Below are positions 1-6,408 of a stretch of 17,908 nt of DNA, one piece after another (within the stretch, counting starts at the first letter, position 1; the number at the start of each line of letters is the position of its first letter). The notes beneath the pieces are model-generated. The model was given only the letters and a program-made list of their open reading frames with translations, made no database searches and had not been told where the DNA came from. Both the position numbers and the translations under genes were made by a program. The stretch is from an uncultured Bacteroidaceae bacterium (lineage in GTDB: Bacteria > Bacteroidota > Bacteroidia > Bacteroidales > Bacteroidaceae), in contig CAJGDP010000030.1 of NCBI GenBank assembly GCA_904502235.1, forward strand, positions 1 to 17,908, written 5' to 3'.

Positions 1-602
1 ATAGTCTTGGGACAGCCGATTACCTGAATACCTGTGTTCTTTGCAGCATAGTACTCTGCAAGAACGCAAGCGTTAGTATTAGAGTCGTCACCACCGATGA
101 TTACAAGTGCCTGGATATTGAGCTCTTTAAGAATCTCAAGACCTTTCTCATACTGCTCTGTCTTTTCGAGTTTTGTACGGCCTGAACCGATAATGTCGAA
201 ACCACCTGTGTTGCGGTATGCATCCATGATTTCGGCAGTGATCTCCATGTATTTGTGATCAACAAGACCGCCGGGGCCCATGAGGAAACCGTAAAGACGG
301 CTGTTTGGATTGAGCTTCTTTACACCGTCAAAAAGACCTGCGATAACGTTGTGTCCGCCGGGAGCCTGACCACCTGAAAGGATTACACCTACATTGATTG
401 CAGGGAATTCCTGTGCTTCGCCACCTTTCTCGAATGTAACGATGGGCAAACCATAAGTGTTGGGGAACATGGCCTTGATAGCCTCCTGGTCTGCTACCGA
501 TTCGGTTGCAGCACCCTCACAAAGTTTAACTGTCCCGGTTAGAGCCTGGGGAAGTTTGGGCTGGTAAGCAGCCCTTGCCTGTTGCAATGCGCTAATTTTC
601 AT
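1..602 (-). CDS. pfp: Diphosphate--fructose-6-phosphate 1-phosphotransferase, N-terminal part (runs off window)
   Basis: This cytoplasmic enzyme phosphorylates fructose 6-phosphate with PPi instead of ATP, reversibly, in glycolysis and gluconeogenesis. The minus-strand frame from the ATG at 602 is open to the window edge (200 codons). It begins MKISALQQARAAYQPKLPQA and has the phosphofructokinase loop GGQAPGGHN (residues 77-85), GPGGL (109-113) and GGDDSNTN (170-177). The second Asp of GGDD, where ATP-dependent enzymes have GGDGS, is the known mark of PPi specificity. The roughly 70-residue N-terminal extension before the first loop fits the long plant-type class of about 550 aa, so over half the protein lies outside. 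No Shine-Dalgarno precedes the start. A weak -7-like box (GAAATTTG) lies at 643-650 on this strand. Family assignment is firm; the C-terminal half is not visible. Confidence 0.95.
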   Translation of the reverse strand, partial: MKISALQQARAAYQPKLPQALTGTVKLCEGAATESVADQEAIKAMFPNTYGLPIVTFEKGGEAQEFPAINVGVILSGGQAPGGHNVIAGLFDGVKKLNPNSRLYGFLMGPGGLVDHKYMEITAEIMDAYRNTGGFDIIGSGRTKLEKTEQYEKGLEILKELNIQALVIIGGDDSNTNACVLAEYYAAKNTGIQVIGCPKT

Positions 603-790
603 GTTAGTGAATATGTGTTTATTGTGTATAACGTTCTTTTGGCAAATTTCGCTTTTTTTCGCGACATTTGAAAGAGCTTTTCTCTTTTTTATCGTCTAAA
701 CATTAAAATATTCCTCTTTTTGCCTTCAGATGTTGTTTATTTTCCAACTAATGCATATCTTTACGAATGTAATTCAAATAAAACATAATT

Positions 791-1069
791 ATGGCAAGTA
801 GAAAGAATTTAAAGAAGGTTATTGCGTTTATTGTTGATGATTTGGCTACAGAGGCGTTCTTTGCTTCATACGATGCGCAGGGTGATACAGAGGCTTGGGT
901 TTCTGTCTTCAATAGAATATTCGGTTTGAACAAGGAGTATGTTGCCCGTGTAAGCCACGTTGAACCGGGAATGCCTGCAAAGAAATATTTCAATGCATTG
1001 TGCGATTCATTCAATGCCGATGCAAAGGAAATCCATCAGGAAATAATTGCTTTGTCACAGCCTGAATAA
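791..1069 (+). CDS. Conserved small protein of unknown function, coupled to the downstream amidase-like gene
   Basis: This is a 92-residue protein that I do not recognise as a named family. It is soluble-looking, begins with basic MASRKNLKK, has no signal peptide or membrane segment, and looks mostly helical with an acidic C-terminal half. Its TAA (1067-1069) overlaps the next ATG by one base (TAATG), which suggests translational coupling and one operon. It reads as a real gene because of this overlap, its normal codon use and the 188-bp promoter-sized gap upstream. A possible promoter is TATCTTTA at 756-763 with GTTG 20 bp upstream (732-735), one mismatch from consensus in each box. The minus-strand frame over the same bases (748-1014) looks like a shadow. 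Function cannot be inferred. Confidence 0.8.
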   Translation: MASRKNLKKVIAFIVDDLATEAFFASYDAQGDTEAWVSVFNRIFGLNKEYVARVSHVEPGMPAKKYFNALCDSFNADAKEIHQEIIALSQPE

Positions 1070-3996
1070 TGCTTAAAAGAGTGGCAACCTTTATGGTTGC
1101 TGTAATGTGTATCGCGGTTCTGTCGGCTCAGAGAGTCGATAGAACCGTTGCCCTTTCGATATCCGAGTATTTCAATGAATATACATCGGACAGGTGCGCT
1201 ACGCGATATGCCGGTCTCGACCGTAAAAAAAACAATATCATTGTCAACAAGAGAAAGAGCGAGATTCTTATTTATTGCAATGATGCTTTCTTTGCGCAGC
1301 CATTCACGCCCGAAACGGTAAAACGTATATATGATGATATACGCGGATTGTTGCCAAAGAAATACAGAAAATACAAGATAAGGGTTGTCTGTAAGGGAAA
1401 ATCAATAGATGATTGTATTCCTAATATATATCGTAAATGTGATATCGATGAAACCCGTCTTTGGGGTGATGTCAATTATGACGGCAATTCTTGGGTGAGT
1501 AACGTCTCCCGTCCTTTTAAAGTAAAATATGGTCTTGCAGGTAGACATCTGGCTGTCGGACAGAGCCATGGCAGGTATTATTCCGTTGCCGACAGTATAT
1601 GGAAATGGCAACGTCCTTCGCTCTTCTGTGTAACCGAAGATCTGTTTACACAGTCCATAGTTGTTCCTTTCCTCATGCCGATGCTGGAAAATGCCGGCGC
1701 TCTTGTCTACACACCACGTGAACGCGACTGGCAACCGAATTGCGTGATTGCCGATAATGATGTGAGTGACGTGGGGGCATGTTATAGGGAAAGTGGGGGT
1801 AAAAAAAGTATCTGGCAAACAGATTCTTTTGGTTATGCACCTTTGAAAGATGTTTATACTGACAGTGAAAATCCTTTTGTTATGGGAACGTCGCGACATG
1901 TGGCGACGGCAGGAAAGGGAAAAGGTTCGGAAACATCGGCAGAGTGGCTCCTTTCTGTTCCTCAAGAGGGAGAGTATGCCGTTTATGTTGCATACCGCAC
2001 ATTTGAAAATTCCATTCCGGATGCCCGTTATACCGTTATGCATGCCGGTGGCTCAACTGAATATCTGGTGAATCAGACTATGGGCGGCGGTACTTGGGTG
2101 TATCTGGGAACACATACTTTTAGACCCGCTGAAAAGCAGCAGGGCGTGGTGCTGAGCAATGTGAGTAAGCATAAAGGTGTTGTAAGTGCCGATGCAGTGC
2201 GTCTTGGTGGCGGAATGGGGTGTGTCGCTCGTGGCGACTCTCTGTTGCAGACCAGTGGCTTGCCCCGATATCTGGAGGGTGCGCGATATAATTTGCAGAC
2301 ATCAGGTTTTCCTTATTATGTATATTCTACATATAATGGAGAAAACGATTACCGCGATGATATTAACAGCCGTTCTCATGCCTTGAATTATCTGTCGGGC
2401 GGTTCGATGTATAATCCCGATACTGTAGGGCTTGGTGTTCCTTTGGAACTCTCTTTCTCATTCCATTCCGATGCCGGTTACTCCGTGGGTGATTCCGTAG
2501 TAGGCTCACTTGGAATTGTAACCACTGATTTTGAATGCGATACGCTTGCCACCGGGCATTCGCGTTATATGTCGCGCGACCTTGCAACTCTGTTGCTTAA
2601 TAATCTTCAGGATGATTTGCGCACCCAATTGGGGCTTGAATGGCAGGTACGCGGAATAATAGACCGCAATTATAGCGAATCGCGTATACCGCGTGTTCCA
2701 TCTGTGATTTTCGAGTCGCTTTCGCATCAGAATTTTGCGGACCTTAAGTGCGGAATGAACCCGAATTTCAAGTTCGTTGTGGCGCGTTCGGTATATAAAT
2801 CGTTGTTGAAGCATCTGGCTTATGTGCATGGCCGAAAATATGTGGTACAGCCTTTGCCGGTGAAGGAGTTTTCGAGCCGATTGTCAAAGGATGCCGCTTC
2901 TGTCCATCTGTCATGGACTCCGGTGGATGATCCGTGCGAACCCACAGCAAAGCCAAAAGCTTATGTGGTTTATACCAGAGTAGGAGATGGTGGCTTTGAT
3001 AATGGAGTGGTGGTGAAGGAATTGCATTTTGACATGCCTGTCAAATGTGGCGAGATTTACAGTTTCAAGGTTGCCGCTCTCAATGATGGCGGTTGCAGCA
3101 TGCCTTCCGAGATTCTCTCGGTGCATGTGTCGGACAAAACCTCAAAAAGGGTGCTTGTTGTGAATGGCTTTCATCGCTTGGATGCACCGTACTCTGTATC
3201 CACAGAAGAACGTGTCGGCTTTGATATGGAGATAGATCCGGGAGTTGCATATATCCGTACTCCTGAATTCTGTGGCAACCAGCTCGATCTTCTTCGTGAG
3301 AATATAGGATACGAAAATGGATTGGGTTTGAGCGGAAGCGAATACGAGGGATTGCTTGTTGCCGGTAATAGCTTCGATTATCCGTTTGTGCATGGAAAAG
3401 CCTTGGCGGCAAACGGGGTAACCTTTGTATCTTGTGGAAGCGATGCTTTGATGTCCGGACATGTGAATCCGGCGGACTATGATGCGGTGGATTTGATTCT
3501 TGGCGTGGAAAAACGCGGTGGAACGGGTGTTGGGCTTGGATATTATGGAGAATACAAGACCTTTCCATTGAAATTGCAGAACAAGATAAGGGATTATTGC
3601 AAAGCGGGAGGCAGGCTGTTTGTCAGCGGTGCATATATTGCCGGTGATATGTATGCCGATGAGCATGATAGAAAATTCATCCGCGATGTGTTGCGTTTGG
3701 ATTATGGAGGCACGGTGTATGACCTTGCAGAAACCGATATTTTGGGTTCTGGCTTGGATATGCCGGTTTTCAGTAAGGCGAATGCCGACTGTTATGCTGT
3801 ACCTTCGTCCGATGTGCTTGTACCTATAAATGATGCGTTTGTTTCATTTGTATATAAAGGTAGCAGGAAAAGTGCCGGTGTGGCATATTCGGGGGATTAC
3901 AGGGTACTTTCTACGGCATTCCCGTTTGAAGCCATTGCCGATGAGGAAAAACGCATTAAACTTATGGGTGCAGTGTTGAACTTTCTCCTTGAGTGA
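1069..3996 (+). CDS. Secreted Amidase_3-like protein with inserted golvesin domain, Fn3 and C-terminal domain ('xanthan lyase'-type)
   Basis: This is a 975-aa exported protein with a Sec signal peptide (residues 1-20, cleavage near LSA/Q). Databases often call similar Bacteroidales proteins 'xanthan lyase', a weak name. The sequence fits a zinc N-acetylmuramoyl-L-alanine amidase fold (Amidase_3) in two pieces. Candidate ligands are H167 (QSHGRYY), E190 (TEDLF, followed by a helix and VYTPRERD at 213-220) and H466 (SFSFHSDAG), with catalytic E549 (PSVIFES). Between the halves, about residues 285-380, lies a golvesin C-terminal-like beta-sandwich (GEYAVYVAYR, GTWVYLGTHTF, VSADAVRLG). An Fn3-like domain spans about 600-688. 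The last 280 residues start RVLVVNGFHR and resemble a class I amidotransferase-like alpha/beta fold (inference). The probable role is cell-wall or envelope glycan remodelling in the periplasm; the substrate is unknown. It overlaps the 92-aa gene by one base. Confidence 0.8.
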   Translation: MLKRVATFMVAVMCIAVLSAQRVDRTVALSISEYFNEYTSDRCATRYAGLDRKKNNIIVNKRKSEILIYCNDAFFAQPFTPETVKRIYDDIRGLLPKKYRKYKIRVVCKGKSIDDCIPNIYRKCDIDETRLWGDVNYDGNSWVSNVSRPFKVKYGLAGRHLAVGQSHGRYYSVADSIWKWQRPSLFCVTEDLFTQSIVVPFLMPMLENAGALVYTPRERDWQPNCVIADNDVSDVGACYRESGGKKSIWQTDSFGYAPLKDVYTDSENPFVMGTSRHVATAGKGKGSETSAEWLLSVPQEGEYAVYVAYRTFENSIPDARYTVMHAGGSTEYLVNQTMGGGTWVYLGTHTFRPAEKQQGVVLSNVSKHKGVVSADAVRLGGGMGCVARGDSLLQTSGLPRYLEGARYNLQTSGFPYYVYSTYNGENDYRDDINSRSHALNYLSGGSMYNPDTVGLGVPLELSFSFHSDAGYSVGDSVVGSLGIVTTDFECDTLATGHSRYMSRDLATLLLNNLQDDLRTQLGLEWQVRGIIDRNYSESRIPRVPSVIFESLSHQNFADLKCGMNPNFKFVVARSVYKSLLKHLAYVHGRKYVVQPLPVKEFSSRLSKDAASVHLSWTPVDDPCEPTAKPKAYVVYTRVGDGGFDNGVVVKELHFDMPVKCGEIYSFKVAALNDGGCSMPSEILSVHVSDKTSKRVLVVNGFHRLDAPYSVSTEERVGFDMEIDPGVAYIRTPEFCGNQLDLLRENIGYENGLGLSGSEYEGLLVAGNSFDYPFVHGKALAANGVTFVSCGSDALMSGHVNPADYDAVDLILGVEKRGGTGVGLGYYGEYKTFPLKLQNKIRDYCKAGGRLFVSGAYIAGDMYADEHDRKFIRDVLRLDYGGTVYDLAETDILGSGLDMPVFSKANADCYAVPSSDVLVPINDAFVSFVYKGSRKSAGVAYSGDYRVLSTAFPFEAIADEEKRIKLMGAVLNFLLE

Positions 3997-4049
3997 TACT
4001 GCTTTGGAAAAGAATTTTGGTTTTGTTGTGAAAATTACTTTTATAAATC

Positions 4050-4080
4050 TTTGCCGTTACAAAAAAAAAGAGTAATTTTG
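4050..4080 (+). promoter_or_regulatory. Promoter of rpmH (Bacteroidota -33/-7)
   Basis: TTTG at 4050-4053 and TAATTTTG at 4073-4080 match the Bacteroidota consensus TTTG / TAnnTTTG exactly, with a 19-bp spacer. Transcription would start near 4087, giving a leader of about 50 nt before rpmH. The A-tract in the spacer (4061-4069) is also typical of strong promoters. Confidence 0.8.
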
Positions 4081-4136
4081 CACGCTGAATAGAATAAAGC
4101 ACTTTTTGAACAAAAACATATAAAATATATAAGACG

Positions 4137-4298
4137 ATGAAAAGAACTTTCCAACCCTCTAACAGAAAGAGAAAAAACAAACACGGTTTCCGTGAGAGAA
4201 TGGCTACAAAGAATGGCCGCCGCGTATTGGCTGCTCGTCGTGCAAAAGGACGTGCTAAGCTTACAGTTTCTGACGAATACAACGGTAAGAAGAAGTAA
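4137..4298 (+). CDS. rpmH: 50S ribosomal protein L34
   Basis: This 53-residue, strongly basic protein of the large ribosomal subunit is the usual length for the family. It begins MKRTFQPSNRKRKNKHGFRE and contains RMATKNGRRVLAARRAKGR, the L34 signature. The C-terminal tail (SDEYNGKKK) is a little longer than the shortest family members. No Shine-Dalgarno is present (AAGACG before ATG). It has its own strong promoter and terminator, so it is expressed as a single gene. The common neighbours dnaA and rnpA are absent here. Confidence 0.98.
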   Translation: MKRTFQPSNRKRKNKHGFRERMATKNGRRVLAARRAKGRAKLTVSDEYNGKKK

Positions 4299-4339
4299 TT
4301 GCAATTGATGTCAGGTTTTACCTGTCTATATAAATTTGC

Positions 4340-4380
4340 AAAGCAACAAGGAAGGGATTTTCTCTTCCTTGTTGCTTTTT
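4340..4380 (+). terminator. Rho-independent terminator of rpmH
   Basis: A 15-bp perfect stem pairs 4340-4354 (AAAGCAACAAGGAAG) with 4364-4378 around a 9-nt loop. It ends in a run of T (4376-4380). It lies 42 nt after the rpmH stop. Confidence 0.9.
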
Positions 4381-4463
4381 ATGCTCTTTATAACCACTTT
4401 ACTTGTAAAAAATCTCTTAAATATTGTTTAATTGAAATTGAACTATTATTTTTGCTTTCTATA

Positions 4464-4494
4464 TTTGAGGTATATCACAGAATGTGATGTTTTG
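4464..4494 (+). promoter_or_regulatory. Probable promoter of the repeat lipoprotein, with inverted repeat in the spacer
   Basis: TTTG at 4464-4467 is followed, after 19 bp, by ATGTTTTG at 4487-4494. This is close to TAnnTTTG but has AT instead of TA in the first two positions. The spacer holds a perfect inverted repeat, ATCACA (4474-4479), GAA, TGTGAT (4483-4488), which overlaps the start of the -7 box. A weak -7 with a palindrome over it would suit a regulated promoter; the regulator is unknown. Confidence 0.5.
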
Positions 4495-4523
4495 TGCTCG
4501 GAATAATTAATTAATAGATATTT

Positions 4524-6347
4524 ATGAAAAGAATATTTTCTGTTTCTTTTGTGTCTGTCGTGGCTTTTTCACTTATGTTGATGGGCTGTGGCAACAAGGA
4601 CGGTGTGAATATTACTGTGAACAACACCGCGTCGGGTAGTGCATTCTTTGCAAATTCTACCGAAAAAACAAGAGAAGTTTCGGTTGGCGATACCGTAACC
4701 ATCGTTGCGACTCCAAAGGAAAATTGTGAGTTTGCCGGTTGGTATGTGGGAAAAGAGAAAACTCCCAAGAGTACCGAAGCCAACTACACTTTCGTTGCTT
4801 CCGAGAGCATTTCGCTGGTAGCGAGATTCGCAAAGTCTCCTACAGTTTCAATCTGCCGAATAGGTAATGGTGATGTTGTCTTCACTGATTCTTCGGAGAG
4901 CTCAAAGATTGTAAAGTCTGGTACAGAGGTTACTGCTGTTGCTACACCTGATGAGAACTGCGAATTCATAGGTTGGTATGTTGATGACAACAAGGTAAGT
5001 GATGCCAATGAATATTCTTTGAAAGTAACAAAGAGTGTAACATTGGCTGCCAAGTTTATAAAGAGTCCTGTCATATCGGTAAGCAACACTGAGTGTGGTG
5101 CTGCTTCTATTGCCGGTCATGCAGAAAAATCGGTGATTCTTCTTACAGGTACCGATGTGACCGTTGTGGCTGCTCCTGATAAGGACTGTGAATTTGAAGG
5201 ATGGTTTGCCGGTAATAAAATGGTATGTAAAGAGCTGAATTATTCTTTCAAGGCATCCAATAACGTTGCTTTGGTTGCAAAGTTCTATCCTAGCCCTGTT
5301 GTTACAGTAGATGTCAAGGGTAAAGGTGCTGCATCGTTTGCTGATATTGCCGAGAAGACAAAGGTGGTGCTGTTGAACACAGAGGCTACAGTTGTGGCAA
5401 CACCCGAAAAGAATCATGAGTTTGTGGCATGGTATGCCGGTGATGCTGTTGTAAGCAAAGATGCGGAATATACATTTGTTGTTTCCGAGGATGTTGATTT
5501 GATTGCAAAGTTCAAGCCATCTCCTATTGTTTCTATCAGCAATAGCGAAAATGGTTCTGTAGCATTCGCTGCTTCTAACGGTAAGACAGCAATTGTGCTT
5601 TCTGGAACAGAGATTACAGTAACTGCAACTCCAGATGAGGGATTTGAACTTTACGGTTGGTTTGCCGATGGTTCAAAAAATCCTGTAAGCAAGGATTTGG
5701 CATATACTTTTGCAGTTGATAAGAATGTGAAACTGTATGCTGAGTTCAGAAGAACTCTCAATGGTTATGATTATGTAGATTTGGGTTTGCCAAGCGGTCT
5801 TAAATGGGCTGCTTATAACGTGGGCGCAGCATCTCCCGAAGAGTGTGGAGGTTATTATGCTTGGGGTGAAACCGAAGAGAAGAAGGATTATACTTGGGAT
5901 ACATACAAATATTTTGAAAACAGCTATAATCTTGTAACAAAATATTGTCTACATGAGCGTAATGGTGTTGTTGACGGTAAGAAAGTGCTTGAAGCCGGTG
6001 ACGACGTGGCTAATGCCAACTGGGAAAATATCTGGCGTATGCCTACTTGGGATGAGTTCGATGAACTCTGTAAGAAGTGTACTTGGGAATGGACTACAAT
6101 GAACGAGGTTGCAGGATATAAGGTCACAGGTCCTAATGGCAACAGTATTTTCTTGCCTGCAGCAGGTTACCGTAACGAGGATGACACCCACAATGCAAAA
6201 AGCGGTGGTTATTATTGGACAAGCTCTTTGATTGGTAGCAATTGTAACGGAGCATATTATCTGATGTTCGACAATTCTGAACGCCTCAAGGGTGATTTTG
6301 CTCGCCGTTATAGCGGTCGTAACGTACGTGCAGTATTCAAGAAGTAA
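4524..6347 (+). CDS. Surface lipoprotein: five InlB-B-like repeats plus FISUMP domain
   Basis: This 607-aa protein has a lipoprotein signal peptide (residues 1-21) and a lipobox LMGC with the lipidated Cys at 22. Five tandem beta-rich modules of about 75 residues follow (28-103, 107-178, 182-254, 258-331, 334-409). They share a pattern like (A/S)GTEVTVVATPDENCEF-x-GWYV...YTF...V-x-L-x-AKF, which is the divergent InlB B-repeat type. Residues about 412-607 form a Fibrobacter succinogenes major paralogous (FISUMP) domain, recognisable from YDYVDLGLPSGLKWA, YYAWGET, WRMPTWDEFDEL, YYWTSS and RNVRAV. Both domain types are common in exported Bacteroidota proteins, and I infer anchoring in the outer membrane facing outward. 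The ligand or substrate is unknown. It has its own promoter and terminator and no partner genes. Confidence 0.85.
   Translation: MKRIFSVSFVSVVAFSLMLMGCGNKDGVNITVNNTASGSAFFANSTEKTREVSVGDTVTIVATPKENCEFAGWYVGKEKTPKSTEANYTFVASESISLVARFAKSPTVSICRIGNGDVVFTDSSESSKIVKSGTEVTAVATPDENCEFIGWYVDDNKVSDANEYSLKVTKSVTLAAKFIKSPVISVSNTECGAASIAGHAEKSVILLTGTDVTVVAAPDKDCEFEGWFAGNKMVCKELNYSFKASNNVALVAKFYPSPVVTVDVKGKGAASFADIAEKTKVVLLNTEATVVATPEKNHEFVAWYAGDAVVSKDAEYTFVVSEDVDLIAKFKPSPIVSISNSENGSVAFAASNGKTAIVLSGTEITVTATPDEGFELYGWFADGSKNPVSKDLAYTFAVDKNVKLYAEFRRTLNGYDYVDLGLPSGLKWAAYNVGAASPEECGGYYAWGETEEKKDYTWDTYKYFENSYNLVTKYCLHERNGVVDGKKVLEAGDDVANANWENIWRMPTWDEFDELCKKCTWEWTTMNEVAGYKVTGPNGNSIFLPAAGYRNEDDTHNAKSGGYYWTSSLIGSNCNGAYYLMFDNSERLKGDFARRYSGRNVRAVFKK
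4605..5750 (+). repeat. Five tandem InlB-B-like protein repeats
   Basis: The modules are at 4605-4832, 4842-5057, 5067-5285, 5295-5516 and 5523-5750. They agree at the protein level (for example AGWYV, IGWYV, EGWFA, VAWYA, YGWFA in the aligned turn) but differ widely at the nucleotide level. The duplication is therefore old rather than a recent slippage product. Each module is joined by a short linker of the type (F-x-x-)SP(V/T/I)VS. Confidence 0.85.
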
Positions 6348-6360
6348 TAAATCCGAATAG

Positions 6361-6408
6361 AAAAGTCGGGAGCTGCGTGGCAATGCCACGCAGCTCCCGA
6401 TTCTTTTT
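6361..6408. terminator. Bidirectional terminator between the repeat lipoprotein and clpB
   Basis: A perfect 17-bp inverted repeat (6366-6382 TCGGGAGCTGCGTGGCA and 6384-6400) forms a GC-rich stem. It is followed by TTCTTTTT on + and by CTTTT (6361-6365) on -. It sits in the 59-bp gap between two converging genes, so it can end both transcripts. Confidence 0.92.

Noticed and set aside
671..690. AAAGAG-CTTTT-CTCTTT hairpin followed by T, a possible terminator upstream of the 92-aa gene
   Set aside because: The stem is only 6 bp and AT-rich, and it lies between divergent genes where no transcript needs to end.
748..1014. 88-aa frame on - opposite the 92-aa gene
   Set aside because: The plus-strand gene is supported by stop/start overlap with the next gene; the minus frame has no promoter or motif.
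1402..2043. 213-aa open frame on the minus strand inside the amidase-like gene
   Set aside because: It is Cys/Ile/Arg-rich with no domain or promoter, and lies fully antisense to a gene with clear domains.
4299..4487. 62-aa frame on + after rpmH
   Set aside because: It runs through the rpmH terminator hairpin and the next promoter, so it is not a gene.
4474..4488. CRP-type binding site
   Set aside because: The arms are ordered ATCACA then TGTGAT with a 3-nt gap, whereas the CRP site is TGTGA-N6-TCACA.
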